From Pseudomonas sp. GM49 (lineage in GTDB: Bacteria > Pseudomonadota > Gammaproteobacteria > Pseudomonadales > Pseudomonadaceae): 43,150 nucleotides of DNA. Every line of letters begins with the position of its first letter. Positions within the stretch are counted from its first letter, which is position 1. Positions 8,365 through 17,617 of this stretch are shown here, piece after piece. The position numbers were made by a program, and so were the translations under genes. The notes beneath the pieces are model-generated. The model had not been told where the DNA came from. It made no database searches and was given only the letters and a program-made list of their open reading frames with translations. The stretch is taken from NCBI RefSeq assembly GCF_000282355.1, contig NZ_AKJL01000018.1, forward strand, positions 1 through 43,150, in the 5' to 3' direction.

Positions 8365-10476
8365 TTACCAATCAATCGAATAGGTCATGCTCAAGGTACG
8401 GCCTTCGGCATTGGGGAATGGCGCTCTGGCGTTGGCCTGGGCGAACAGGTTGACGTACGTGCGGTTGGTCAGGTTGTACACCCCGCCTTCCAGGCGACCG
8501 ACCGGCAGGTACACGGAGCCGAGCAGGTCCACCAGCGTATAGCCTTCGATGTCGCGTCCGTTGTTGTCCTTGGCGGCAGCGTCGTAGCTGGACAGGTGCA
8601 TGCCTTGCAGGCGCAAGTTGTAGTCGTCTTCGGTGTAGCCGACGAACAGCGTGGTTTTGGCCGGTGAAATACGTGTCGCCGGCAGATCGATCCATTTGCC
8701 GTTCTGCCGGGTCTCGCCTTTGGCCCAGGCATAGGTGCCACCCACCGACCAGTGATCGGTCGCGAGGTAGGTCAGGCTGTTTTCGATGCCGCGAACCCGT
8801 TCCTTCTGGTTGATCAGACGCAAGACACGGTCATTGGCATCGTAGAACTGGGTCACGTCCGAGGTGTTTTCATAGACGGTGACGTCGGCCTGCCACTGGT
8901 CCCAGTTACCGCGCCAGCCCATCTCGTAGCTGTCGACCTTGATGGCCTGGGCGTTGAGACTCTGGATGTCGAAGGTGCTGTTCACGTCACGCAGGAAGCG
9001 CTGGATGTCCGGCAGCGAAAACCCCTGGCTGTAATTGGCGAAGACGTCCTGGTTTTCACTCAGGTGATAGACCGCGCCCAGGTTATAGAGCGTGGCGTCG
9101 TATTTGAGGGTGTCACCGGGCAGGATGGCGCGTACGCCGGTCTGGACGATCTGACCGTAAGCGATGCTGTCGGAGACCTCGCTTTCGATCCATTCACGGC
9201 GCACACCGCCACGCAAGGTCCAGTCTCCGATGTCCCAGGACATCTGCCCGAACAGCGCCTTGGTGGTGGTTTCGATATCCGGGCCCATCTCGTAAGTGGT
9301 GCCAGTTTTGGTGTAGGTCAGCCCTTTGAGGGTGTATTGGTCTCCGCGCTGGCGGGAGCGTTCGTGATCATAGTCGGCGCCCCAGACCAGGTTGCCTGTG
9401 GCGCTGCCGATGGCCGGCAACGGCGTGTCGATGGCTGCACGCAGGCCGTAAACATCCTGCACGCTGTTGTTGTCGGCGATCCCGGCCTTGCCCCGCGACA
9501 GGTCCGGGAAGAACAGCGCGTCGGCCCGGCGCCAGTAGCTTTCCAGTTGCAGGCCCTGGCCGTAGAAGTCGTTGTCGGTGTAGTTGAGGTTGGCTGCCTG
9601 GTTATGCGTGTAGGGCTGGTCGTCGAGTTTCAGTCCTTTGACCGCCACGGCCTCTTGCAGGTTTTTCGGGTCTTTTGTGTAGCCAGTGTCCTGCTGGTCC
9701 TTGTAGTCCTGCAACGACAGGCTGAGTTTCTTATCGGCATCCAGTTCGTAACCGAAACGACCTTGCAGGTCATAGGTTTCGGTGTCCATGTTGCTGCCCT
9801 GGGATGTGTCCTGAGGGATGCGATTGCCGTTGCCGTCGTACTGATCGTTGCGCTGGGTCAGGTCGGCGGACACGTACCAGTCCAGGGCATCCTTGCGCCC
9901 GGTCGCACTCTGAAAGGCCTCGTAGGCGAAACCTTTGCTGTTGAGGTTGTTGCCGCTGGTCAGGCCCAGTTTGCTGCTGTAGGCAAGGTCCTGCCCCTGG
10001 TTGCGCTTGGTGATGATGTTGATGATGCCGCCCGAAGCACCGGCACCATAAATGCTGCTGGCACCGGAAACCACCTCGATGCGTTCGATACTGGCCGGTG
10101 CGATGCTGTTGAGCTGGCGGAAGTTGTCACGGGTGGCGTTCTGCGACACGCCGTCGATCAACACCAGCATGTTGCGCCCGCGCAGGGTCTGGCCGAAGTT
10201 GCTCATCCCGCCGCTGGACGGCGCCAGGCCGGGAACCAGTTGCCCCAGAATGTCGGAGACCCGACGCCCGGCGCCAGTCTGTTGGCGGATCTGTTGTTCG
10301 TCGATCACCTGGACCGAGCCTGGAATCGAGGCAATGGTCGCTTCGCTGCGAGTCGCGGAAACGACGGTGGCTTGCATGGTCAACGTGCCGGGTTGCTGTT
10401 CGGTGTCCTCGGCCCAGGTCTGGGCGCTGACGGAGCCGAGCAGCGGAATCAGCAAAGAAAGTTTGGTTCGGGTCAT
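8365..10476 (-). CDS. TonB-dependent outer-membrane siderophore receptor, IutA-like
   Basis: A 703-residue receptor. Residues 1-22 are a signal peptide ending TWAED. A TonB-box-like stretch (TMQATVVSAT) is followed by a plug domain with QLVPGLAPSSGG, LRGRNMLVLIDGVSQN and SSIYGAGASGGIINIITK, and then a 22-strand barrel ending in an aromatic C-terminus (SMTYSIDW). The plug and the GYTLVDLLGSVYLPVG region resemble the aerobactin receptor IutA from my memory of that sequence. It is the last gene of an operon with an MFS exporter (15-bp gap) and an NIS synthetase, so it probably re-imports the ferric form of the siderophore made by that operon. Confidence 0.9.
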   Translation of the reverse strand: MTRTKLSLLIPLLGSVSAQTWAEDTEQQPGTLTMQATVVSATRSEATIASIPGSVQVIDEQQIRQQTGAGRRVSDILGQLVPGLAPSSGGMSNFGQTLRGRNMLVLIDGVSQNATRDNFRQLNSIAPASIERIEVVSGASSIYGAGASGGIINIITKRNQGQDLAYSSKLGLTSGNNLNSKGFAYEAFQSATGRKDALDWYVSADLTQRNDQYDGNGNRIPQDTSQGSNMDTETYDLQGRFGYELDADKKLSLSLQDYKDQQDTGYTKDPKNLQEAVAVKGLKLDDQPYTHNQAANLNYTDNDFYGQGLQLESYWRRADALFFPDLSRGKAGIADNNSVQDVYGLRAAIDTPLPAIGSATGNLVWGADYDHERSRQRGDQYTLKGLTYTKTGTTYEMGPDIETTTKALFGQMSWDIGDWTLRGGVRREWIESEVSDSIAYGQIVQTGVRAILPGDTLKYDATLYNLGAVYHLSENQDVFANYSQGFSLPDIQRFLRDVNSTFDIQSLNAQAIKVDSYEMGWRGNWDQWQADVTVYENTSDVTQFYDANDRVLRLINQKERVRGIENSLTYLATDHWSVGGTYAWAKGETRQNGKWIDLPATRISPAKTTLFVGYTEDDYNLRLQGMHLSSYDAAAKDNNGRDIEGYTLVDLLGSVYLPVGRLEGGVYNLTNRTYVNLFAQANARAPFPNAEGRTLSMTYSIDW

Positions 10477-10491
10477 GAGAGGGTCTTTTTT

Positions 10492-11703
10492 TTAGTCGTG
10501 ATAAGTGTGGGTAGATAAAACTGCGGGGGCAGGTGTGGAGGTGAATGAGCGCACCCAGCGGATCCCGATGGCGGCCAGTGCGTAGGTCAACGCCACCAGC
10601 CAGAAACTGTGGGCCAGCCCGACCAGCCCCATGCCGATCCCGCCGAGGACGGCACCGAGCAGGGCGCCAGCCTTGGCCGCGCTGTTGCCCAGGCCGAGGG
10701 CAAAACCCTGCTGGCTTGAAGACACGGTGTTGGCGATCAGTGCATAGGCGACGGGGAGCAACGCGCCTTGCCAGATGCCCCAGACCAACCGGCTGACGAG
10801 AAAACCCAGCCATTCGTTAGCCAGTGCCGTGGCCGCTAGCGTCAGGGCGCAGAGCCAGGCAACGCCTTCGATGACGCGCAAGGTGTAAGCCGGCTGCCAG
10901 CGGTCGAACAGACGCCCCCACAGCGGCGCGCAAATGGCCAGGGTCGCGGCGCTCGCCGCGTAAGTAGCACCGATCAGCCAGCCCGGCGCGTGCAGAATGT
11001 CGGCGACGTACAGCGCGTAGAAGGGTTGCGGCATCATCTTCGCGGCTTGAATCAACACGATCACCAACAGGATTCCACCGAGCCAGCCTTTAGGCAGGGC
11101 CACCGGCGCAACCGGTTTTTTCGTCGAGGCTCGCGCCTTGTCGGCCGGCAGGAAAAAGCTCCCCAGTGCGCACAGCAGGCAAATCGCCGTCGCGCCATAA
11201 CAGAGCAGGGCAAACCCCGAGATGTCCATCAGCCAGCCGCCCAGTACCGGGCCGATCAACGAGCCGACGGCGGTCGCCGATTGCAGACGGGCCAGGGTGT
11301 GACCGCGCCGGGAGCTGTCGCAGCAGGCCAGGGCATAGGCTTGCGCGGCGGCGAGAAACCCGGCCAATGCGCCTTGCATCACGCGAATGCCCACCAGCAG
11401 CCACGGGTCGAGGGTAATGGCCGCCAGCCCTTGGCACAGCGCAAGTGCCAGCAACGCCCGAACGATCATCGGCTTGTGCCCGGTGCGATCACCCAACCGT
11501 CCCCATGCGGGCGTCAGTAGCATGGCCGCCAGCATCGGGCCGGCATAGACCAGCGCCGACAACAGCGCGGTGTAGCCGGCGCCTTCTGGCCCAAGCAGAT
11601 GCTGGATCTGCAAGGGCCAGAACGGACCGCTCATTTCCATGGCACCCATGGAGACAAACTGGATGACGATCAGCAGTCGCAACGCACGACCATCAGCTAG
11701 CAT
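10492..11703 (-). CDS. MFS transporter, probable siderophore exporter
   Basis: A 403-residue major facilitator protein with 12 predicted membrane segments. The MFS motif A is visible as GRLGDRTGHKPM near residue 68, and a motif-C-like segment SLIGPVLGGWLMD lies near residue 153. The family includes TetA-like drug and siderophore exporters. Its start overlaps the end of the NIS synthetase by 11 bp and its stop lies 15 bp before the receptor gene, which indicates translational coupling and suggests export of the operon's product. Transport direction is inferred from context only. Confidence 0.85.
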   Translation of the reverse strand: MLADGRALRLLIVIQFVSMGAMEMSGPFWPLQIQHLLGPEGAGYTALLSALVYAGPMLAAMLLTPAWGRLGDRTGHKPMIVRALLALALCQGLAAITLDPWLLVGIRVMQGALAGFLAAAQAYALACCDSSRRGHTLARLQSATAVGSLIGPVLGGWLMDISGFALLCYGATAICLLCALGSFFLPADKARASTKKPVAPVALPKGWLGGILLVIVLIQAAKMMPQPFYALYVADILHAPGWLIGATYAASAATLAICAPLWGRLFDRWQPAYTLRVIEGVAWLCALTLAATALANEWLGFLVSRLVWGIWQGALLPVAYALIANTVSSSQQGFALGLGNSAAKAGALLGAVLGGIGMGLVGLAHSFWLVALTYALAAIGIRWVRSFTSTPAPAVLSTHTYHD

Positions 11704-13615
11704 CGGCGTTGGTTCGCAGCGGATTGCTCAAGCGTCCGACGATGTCGGCGTGGCTGTCGTGCAAGCGCATGCGCATGAACGATTTGGCCGGCCAATCCTG
11801 TTCCAGCAGCGCCTGACGCTCGCTTTCCCAGCGTGCCGGTTCGACGTGCTCGCGCACGCTTTCGAAGCACTGTTCAACGTGCGTAGCCAGACGCTCCCAA
11901 AGGATATTTTCCGGCACATTCCAGTGGCGGGCGCAGAGCAACGTCAACTCACCGAGGTGGCACATGAACGTGGTGTGCAGGAGCTTGTCGCGGACAAATC
12001 CGGCGTCGTCGTACAGGGTCATTTTCGGGTCATGCAGCTGGATATCCAGACCCTTGGCGTGCAGGGTTTTGCGATCAATGCGAATGTCGCCGAAGTCACG
12101 CAGCAACAGCCGATTCAACTGCCCGTCAGCGCCCATCACCATGAAGCTGTTTTGCTGGTGCGCTTCGAACGCCACGCCATACATCAGGTAGATGCCCAGC
12201 AGGCTCGGGACGGCAATCGACAGGTAATCATCGAAGAACGCCAGCATGGCCTCGCTGTCGTCACGGCCCTGAGCCAGTTGCACCCAGTCACGCAGCAACG
12301 GTTGTTCGAATTCGTTGACGGCGAACAGGCTGCCGACCGGCACGGCCAGTTCGCCTTCCTGCAGCAGGGTCAGCGGGTTGTCGCGGTACAGCACAGCGGC
12401 ATGCCGGGACCGTTCGTCATTGGCCGGTTGTGGTGCGTAGTGCACGCCGATGCGCTCCGGCACGATGTTCAGCAGGCGCTGAATCTGCGGTTCATGATCG
12501 AGAATCTGCAGTATCAGTTGGCTGATGCGCGGTCCCATCCGGGCCGAGCGCGGCGACACGGTGCGCTGCACACTGGTCAGTCGCAGGGCCACCGGCAGTT
12601 TGACCATCGGCGCAACGCGGCTGGCCTCGGGTACGACCGTGCGGAAGGACATGGTCGGGTGGCCAGTGAAGGCAACGATGTCGGTGATGATCAGCAGGTT
12701 GTCGGCGATCTCGCCGGCGAACAAATTGGGCAGTTCTTCATTGGCTTGCCATGGGTGCGACGGCAGCGGGAGGTAGTCCGCTGCCTCCAGGCCCCGTTGC
12801 TGCAAATGGCGCTGCAATTGTTCGGCGGCCTGCGGGAAGTGGCCCTGCCACCAGTCCCAGTAATCGGCGGTGCCGGCCAGTGACTCGACGTATGTGTACT
12901 GACGGTGCAGGGCGCACAGCACAATCGGAAAACTCGCTTCGAATTCCGGCGAGAAAGCGATGACCTGCGCGGCGCTCAAGCCCAGTTTGGTCTTGTAGTT
13001 CGGATGCCAGGGATGGCCGAGCGTGCCCCACTGTTCGAGCAGTGACGTCGGGTTCTGGTGGTCGGGGCTGGCTTTGAGCCAGGCGAGCAGATTGTTGTCG
13101 TGCCTGGTGTCGATCTGCTCTCTCAGGCGCTCGGTCCATCCATGGTGGAACGCCAGGCACAGGGTGTCGTTGCTGTAGCTATCGTCCAGCTCGCAGGCCA
13201 GACGTTCCAGTACTTGCGGGGAGGCGGGCGGGTTGAGCTGAGTGCCGAGGTGAGCGAGCAGTTCGCTGGGCAACTGGATTTTGTGGGGCAGGCTGTCGGG
13301 GGTGTGCAGGACGATGCTGCCGCGAACGTCCCAGCTGTTCATTCTTCCGCCCGACAGGTGATCGAAGCAAAGGTGCGCACCGTCGCCAAGCGGCAGCCAG
13401 CAACGGCTGTTGTCGTCGTATTCGCAGGCGTCGGGGTTGATCAGACCTTCGCGAAACAGCGCCTGGATCAGGCGTTGGAAGCAGCGCTGGGCGGCGGGCT
13501 CCAGGGCATTGCTCAAATGGTCGAGGGTGATGCGGTGGGACTGGAAGGCCTGAGTGCCGAGGGCTTCGCTCCAGTGCGAGAGCAATTGCTGCTGTTTTTG
13601 CGTGTAAGCGCGCAT
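11693..13615 (-). CDS. IucA/IucC family (NIS) siderophore synthetase
   Basis: A 640-residue NRPS-independent siderophore synthetase. These enzymes adenylate a carboxylate such as citrate and join it to an amine or alcohol. Seen motifs are HPWHPNYKTKLG (201-212), PSHPWQ (285-290), TMSFRTV (321-327), KLPVALRLTS (339-348), AFEAHQQN and LLLRDFGDIRI further on; these are the usual NIS ATP- and substrate-binding regions, with the C-terminal FhuF-like part also present. AAGGAG lies nine bases before the ATG at 13615 (an in-frame TTG at 13618 is the alternative). It is the only synthetase of the cluster and no hydroxylase, decarboxylase or acyltransferase gene accompanies it. Confidence 0.92.
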   Translation of the reverse strand: MRAYTQKQQQLLSHWSEALGTQAFQSHRITLDHLSNALEPAAQRCFQRLIQALFREGLINPDACEYDDNSRCWLPLGDGAHLCFDHLSGGRMNSWDVRGSIVLHTPDSLPHKIQLPSELLAHLGTQLNPPASPQVLERLACELDDSYSNDTLCLAFHHGWTERLREQIDTRHDNNLLAWLKASPDHQNPTSLLEQWGTLGHPWHPNYKTKLGLSAAQVIAFSPEFEASFPIVLCALHRQYTYVESLAGTADYWDWWQGHFPQAAEQLQRHLQQRGLEAADYLPLPSHPWQANEELPNLFAGEIADNLLIITDIVAFTGHPTMSFRTVVPEASRVAPMVKLPVALRLTSVQRTVSPRSARMGPRISQLILQILDHEPQIQRLLNIVPERIGVHYAPQPANDERSRHAAVLYRDNPLTLLQEGELAVPVGSLFAVNEFEQPLLRDWVQLAQGRDDSEAMLAFFDDYLSIAVPSLLGIYLMYGVAFEAHQQNSFMVMGADGQLNRLLLRDFGDIRIDRKTLHAKGLDIQLHDPKMTLYDDAGFVRDKLLHTTFMCHLGELTLLCARHWNVPENILWERLATHVEQCFESVREHVEPARWESERQALLEQDWPAKSFMRMRLHDSHADIVGRLSNPLRTNADAS

Positions 13616-13684
13616 CAAGTCCGACTCCTTCTGGACAATGGTTTAGCTGAATGCGCGCAGAGAATACATTTTCAAAACAATAAT

Positions 13685-13703
13685 GCAAATGATAGTGATT
13701 GCT
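13685..13703 (-). promoter_or_regulatory. Candidate Fur box upstream of the siderophore operon
   Basis: The 19-bp sequence gcaaatgatagtgattgct matches 12 of 19 positions of the Fur consensus gataatgataatcattatc, mostly in the core aatgatagtgatt. It starts about 70 bp upstream of the NIS synthetase start codon in an AT-rich stretch unlike the surrounding DNA. Fur-iron repression of the synthetase-exporter-receptor operon is therefore expected. This is a by-eye match. Confidence 0.65.
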
Positions 13704-13727
13704 ACTTGTGATTTAGAAGGCCCTTTT

Positions 13728-14657
13728 TCAGAGTCTGGCCTGGGGTTTGCTCAAGACCATGTAGTGCTCGCCCACCTTCTGCGCATAGTGCTCCACCACG
13801 TTCTGACACAACGTCACGATCTCTTCGACCCACTCTGCGCCGACCCGCCATGACACCACTACTTGCAGGTTGGGCGGGCGTTGGTCGATTGCCAGCAAGG
13901 TCAATTCGCCGCGGGCCAATTCTTCGCTGACCAGCACCGGCGGTAACGCACCAATACCGAAGCCATCACGCAGCAATCGGGTAATCGCCGACACCGAGTT
14001 CACGCAGTTGAGCCGTGGCGCGAGCACGCCATTGGCCTGCATCAGGCTGAGCACGTCCTGATGAGGATGGGAGTTTTTCGAGTAGGTAATGATTCGCTCA
14101 CGCGCCAGTTCGGCGACGTTCGTGTAATTGCGGTTGTAGATCGAGTTGCTGGCGACGATCCAGCCAATCGGGTGGCTGGCCAGTTCCAGGCTGCGCACGC
14201 TTTCCTGCCGCAGCAGGTCGGTTTGCAGGATCACATCGAGAAAGCCTTTTTGCAGCTGATCGCAGAGGTTGAGCGAGGTATCGGCCACCAGCTCGATTTC
14301 CACCAGCGGGTAGTGATCGGTCATCTGCGCCACCAACGGGCTGAGCCAGGTATGGATCACCGTGTCCATCACACCGATGCGCACCCGTCCGGCCTTGCTC
14401 GAACGGGTCTCGATCGACTGCTTGAGCGCCTGCATGGTGTCCATCATCTGCTCGGCGTAATCGAGCACTTTCAAGCCTTCGGGCGTCAGGCTCACACCGC
14501 GTGAATCACGCAGGAACAGCTTCACTCCGAGCTCGCCTTCAAGCACTGCAATACGGCTGGAAATCGAGGCCTGGGTGGTGAAGAGCTTGTCGGCGGTCAG
14601 GCGGAAACTCTTGAGTCGGGCGACCCAGACAAAGGTCTCGAGAAACTTCAGGTTCAT
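13728..14657 (-). CDS. LysR-family transcriptional regulator
   Basis: A 309-residue LysR regulator with an N-terminal winged helix-turn-helix (MNLKFLETFVWVARLKSFRL, then TTQASISSRIAVLEGELGVKLFLRD through about residue 53) and a periplasmic-binding-protein-like effector domain (about 90-295). It is divergent from the MFS-pxpABC operon with 146 bp between, so it probably controls that operon in response to a small acid. The siderophore operon downstream runs in the same direction but has its own Fur-like site. The regulator is therefore assigned to the pxp side by inference. Confidence 0.9.
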   Translation of the reverse strand: MNLKFLETFVWVARLKSFRLTADKLFTTQASISSRIAVLEGELGVKLFLRDSRGVSLTPEGLKVLDYAEQMMDTMQALKQSIETRSSKAGRVRIGVMDTVIHTWLSPLVAQMTDHYPLVEIELVADTSLNLCDQLQKGFLDVILQTDLLRQESVRSLELASHPIGWIVASNSIYNRNYTNVAELARERIITYSKNSHPHQDVLSLMQANGVLAPRLNCVNSVSAITRLLRDGFGIGALPPVLVSEELARGELTLLAIDQRPPNLQVVVSWRVGAEWVEEIVTLCQNVVEHYAQKVGEHYMVLSKPQARL

Positions 14658-14697
14658 GGGATAAAGATTTCTTATGCCTAAGGCGGGGTTTTATTAG

Positions 14698-14724
14698 TTG
14701 GACTCAGCAGGGGTGCGGGTCCAA
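14698..14724. promoter_or_regulatory. Candidate LysR operator dyad
   Basis: TTGGAC (14698-14703) and GTCCAA (14719-14724) are perfect inverted repeats separated by 15 bases, so their centres are 21 bp apart (two helical turns). They lie in the 146-bp region between the divergent lysR and MFS genes, where a LysR regulator usually binds. Confidence 0.45.
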
Positions 14725-14803
14725 GAATCGACGCATCCGGTTCCCACGATAGGCGTCGTCGGGGCTCAGAACAATACCAATAAAATCAGCGCGGAGAATT
14801 GCC

Positions 14804-16090
14804 ATGAGTGCGCCCGACACCCCCGTCATTGCGAAAGCCACGGCTCGCCCGGGACCTTTCGACTGGTATCGCAACATCAATCAGCAGGAGCGCCGCACCT
14901 TCTGGAGCTGCAAGATCGGCTATGGCCTGGATGGCATGGACACCCAGATGCTCAGCTTCGTGGTGCCGACCCTGATTGCCATGTGGGGCATCACCACCGG
15001 CCAGGCCGGGCTGATTCATACCAGCACGTTGATCGCTTCGGCCATCGGTGGCTGGGTGGCGGGAATTCTTTCCGATCGCATCGGCCGTGTGCGCACCTTG
15101 CAACTGACCGTGCTGTGGTTTGCCTTCTTCACCTTCCTCTGCGGCTTTGCCCAGAGCTACGAGCAACTGCTGATTGCGCGGACCCTGATGGGCTTCGGTT
15201 TTGGCGGCGAGTGGACGGCCGGCGCCGTGCTGATCGGTGAAGTCATTCGTGCCCAGGACCGTGGCAAGGCCGTAGGCATGGTGCAATCCGGTTGGGCGTT
15301 GGGTTGGGGGCTGACCGCAATTCTGTACGCGCTGCTGTTCTCGGTCATGCCACCGGAAGACGCCTGGCGTGCGTTGTTCATCCTCGGCATCGTGCCGGCA
15401 ATTTTCGTGATTTTTGTCCGCCGCCTGGTCAAGGACCCGGAAATCTATCGTGAAGCAAAAGCCAAGGAGGCGCCGAGCAATCCTTCGAAGTTCTACGAGA
15501 TCTTCGCCCCCGGCATGCTCTTCACCACAATTCGCGCTTCGTTGCTGACCACCGGTGCGCTGGGCGGCTACTACGCGATCACGTCCTGGCTGCCGACGTT
15601 CCTGAAAAACGAGCGCGGTTTGAGCGTACTCGGCACTGGCGGTTATCTGGCAATGGTGATCATCGGTTCCTACGTCGGTTACGTCATCAGTGCCTATTTG
15701 ACTGACATCCTCGGACGTAAAAAGAACTTCATCCTGTTCGCCGTCGGCTCGTTCACCATTGTGTTGCTGTACACGCAAATGCCGGTCAGCAACGGCGTGA
15801 TGCTGTGGCTGGGCTTTCCGTTGGGCTTCTTCGCCTCGGGGATTTTCAGTGGCATGGGCGCGTTTCTGACCGAGTTGTTCCCCACGCGCATTCGCGGTTC
15901 GGGCCAGGGTTTTTGCTACAACATCGGCCGGGCGCTGGCGGCGTTGTTCCCGCTGCTGATCGGTCTGCTCAGCCAGACAGTACCGCTGAGTGTGGGCATT
16001 GGTGCCTTTGCAGCGGTTTCCTACGGTGTGGTGATACTCGCGGCCCTGAGTTTGCCGGAAACCCGTGGCAAGCAACTCGACGCCCAGTAA
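14804..16090 (+). CDS. MFS carboxylate transporter preceding pxpABC
   Basis: A 428-residue major facilitator carrier with 12 predicted membrane segments. The motif GYGLDGMDTQMLSFVVP lies in helix 1, GILSDRIGRVRTLQ (motif A) near residue 87 and a GFGFGGEWTAGAV segment near residue 130, as in acid:proton symporters of the AAHS and NanT-related groups. GGAGA lies six bases before the ATG. The gene heads an operon with pxpABC, so 5-oxoproline or a related lactam or acid is a likely substrate. This is an inference from gene order, not from the transporter sequence. Confidence 0.85.
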   Translation: MSAPDTPVIAKATARPGPFDWYRNINQQERRTFWSCKIGYGLDGMDTQMLSFVVPTLIAMWGITTGQAGLIHTSTLIASAIGGWVAGILSDRIGRVRTLQLTVLWFAFFTFLCGFAQSYEQLLIARTLMGFGFGGEWTAGAVLIGEVIRAQDRGKAVGMVQSGWALGWGLTAILYALLFSVMPPEDAWRALFILGIVPAIFVIFVRRLVKDPEIYREAKAKEAPSNPSKFYEIFAPGMLFTTIRASLLTTGALGGYYAITSWLPTFLKNERGLSVLGTGGYLAMVIIGSYVGYVISAYLTDILGRKKNFILFAVGSFTIVLLYTQMPVSNGVMLWLGFPLGFFASGIFSGMGAFLTELFPTRIRGSGQGFCYNIGRALAALFPLLIGLLSQTVPLSVGIGAFAAVSYGVVILAALSLPETRGKQLDAQ

Positions 16091-16098
16091 CTGATAAC

Positions 16099-16130
16099 CT
16101 GCGGGCATGTCTTACAGATATGTCCCGCAG
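16099..16130 (+). other. Intergenic hairpin between MFS gene and pxpA
   Basis: The arms ctgcggg (16099-16105) and cccgcag (16124-16130) pair perfectly around an 18-base loop, between the stop of the MFS gene and the start of pxpA. No T-run follows (ctaaaaag). It may be a processing or mRNA-stabilising structure within the operon rather than a terminator. Confidence 0.5.
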
Positions 16131-16163
16131 CTAAAAAGAACAAAGCCTACAGGAGTGTTCAGC

Positions 16164-16916
16164 GTGAGCCGCCTGCTATTGAACTGCGACATCGGCGAGA
16201 GTTTCGGCAGCTGGACCATGGGTCTGGACGCAGAAATCATGCCCTTCATCGATTGCGCCAACATCGCCTGCGGTTTTCACGCCGGCGACCCGAGCATCAT
16301 GCGCAAGACCGTCAGCCTGGCCCTCAGCCACGGTGTGCAAGTTGGCGCGCATCCGGCCTATCAGGATCTGGTGGGCTTCGGCCGCCGTTCCATGGCGTAT
16401 GCTACCCAGGAACTTCAAGACATTCTGCATTACCAGATCGGCGCCCTCGACGGCATCTGCCGGGCCCAGGGCGGCCGGGTCAGCTACGTCAAACCCCATG
16501 GCGCGATGTACAACGACATGATGGCCAACCCGGCGCAGTTGCGCGCCGTTTTGCAAGCGGTGGCGTCCTATGACTGCAGCCTGCCGTTGATGTTGATGGC
16601 AACCCGCGACAACAGCGCTGCCCAACAAATGGGCGATGAGTACGGGGTGACGCTATGGTTCGAGGCCTTTGCCGATCGTGCTTACGACAGCGCCGGCAGG
16701 CTGGTATCGCGACAATTGCCGGGAGCGGTGCATCACGACCCGGAAAAAATCATCGAGCAGGCACTGACCATTGCCCGTGGCGATCAGCTCACCGCCAGCG
16801 ACGGTAGCGCACTGCATTTGCAGGCCAACACCCTCTGCGTGCACGGCGACAACGCCAGTTCGGTCGCTGCCGTGCAACGCATCCGTGAAGCCTTGAACCG
16901 GCAGAGTGCGTCATGA
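16164..16916 (+). CDS. pxpA: 5-oxoprolinase subunit A (LamB/YcsF family)
   Basis: A 250-residue protein when started at the GTG at 16164, which has AGGAG eight bases upstream; an ATG at 16107 in frame overlaps the intergenic hairpin and is rejected. It carries the LamB/YcsF signature: [43 protein letters not shown] and [10 protein letters not shown]. Together with PxpB and PxpC it forms the ATP-dependent prokaryotic 5-oxoprolinase that opens 5-oxo-L-proline to glutamate. The stop overlaps the start of pxpB by 4 bp, indicating translational coupling. Confidence 0.93.
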   Translation: MSRLLLNCDIGESFGSWTMGLDAEIMPFIDCANIACGFHAGDPSIMRKTVSLALSHGVQVGAHPAYQDLVGFGRRSMAYATQELQDILHYQIGALDGICRAQGGRVSYVKPHGAMYNDMMANPAQLRAVLQAVASYDCSLPLMLMATRDNSAAQQMGDEYGVTLWFEAFADRAYDSAGRLVSRQLPGAVHHDPEKIIEQALTIARGDQLTASDGSALHLQANTLCVHGDNASSVAAVQRIREALNRQSAS

Positions 16917-17617
16917 AGCTGCGGGTGGAAGTGGTGGCGCTCGATTGCCTGATGGTGCGCCTGTTCGATGAAATTGCCGAAACCAACATGCCGTGGATGC
17001 TGGCGGCCAGTGAGAGTCTGCGCACGGCGTTCGCTGAGCATTTGATCGATCTGGTGCCGTCCTACACCACATTGATGGTGCATTACGATTTGACTGCACT
17101 GAGTCCCGCCCAGTCTCGGGAATTGATTGCCCAGGCGCTGATCGATCTGTCGCCCAATGCGCGTACTCGCGGCACCTGTCATGTGCTGCCGGTGTGGTAC
17201 GACTTGAGTGTCGGTCCAGAGCTGAGCCTGTTGTCGCAGCGCAGCGGATTGGCAGTCGAGGAGGTGATCCGTCGTCACAGCGAGCGTGAATATCAGGTGT
17301 TCGCCCTGGGCTTTGCGCCGGGCTTCGCCTTCATGGGGCTGGTGGACGAGGTGCTTGCCGCACCGCGTCTGAGCACGCCACGCAAGAAAGTCGCCGCCGG
17401 CAGTGTCGGCATCGCCGAACGGCAGACAGCGGCTTATCCGGTGGTGTCGCCGGGGGGCTGGAATTTGATCGGCCGTACGCCGGCCAAATTGTTCGATCGC
17501 AACCGTGACGGTTACAGCCTGATGCAGCCAGGGGACACCGTACGGTTCGAAGCGATCGGTCATGCCGAGTTCATTAACCTGGGCGGTGACGATACGCCAC
17601 TGGAGGTCCAGGCATGA
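16913..17617 (+). CDS. pxpB: 5-oxoprolinase subunit B (KipI/AHS1 family)
   Basis: A 234-residue protein of the KipI (AHS1) family. The C-terminal cyclophilin-like domain carries the conserved [34 protein letters not shown] and [16 protein letters not shown], and the N-terminal part the usual helix. It partners with PxpC and PxpA in 5-oxoproline hydrolysis. Both ends overlap neighbouring genes by ATGA junctions of 4 bp. Confidence 0.93.
   Translation: MKLRVEVVALDCLMVRLFDEIAETNMPWMLAASESLRTAFAEHLIDLVPSYTTLMVHYDLTALSPAQSRELIAQALIDLSPNARTRGTCHVLPVWYDLSVGPELSLLSQRSGLAVEEVIRRHSEREYQVFALGFAPGFAFMGLVDEVLAAPRLSTPRKKVAAGSVGIAERQTAAYPVVSPGGWNLIGRTPAKLFDRNRDGYSLMQPGDTVRFEAIGHAEFINLGGDDTPLEVQA

Noticed and set aside
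8752..10518. Long plus-strand open frame opposite the TonB receptor
   Set aside because: It is antisense to a clear receptor gene with signal peptide and conserved motifs, and its translation shows no domain; high GC content makes such open frames common.
13728..14657. LysR as regulator of the siderophore operon
   Set aside because: It faces the pxp operon divergently, and the siderophore operon has its own Fur-like site.
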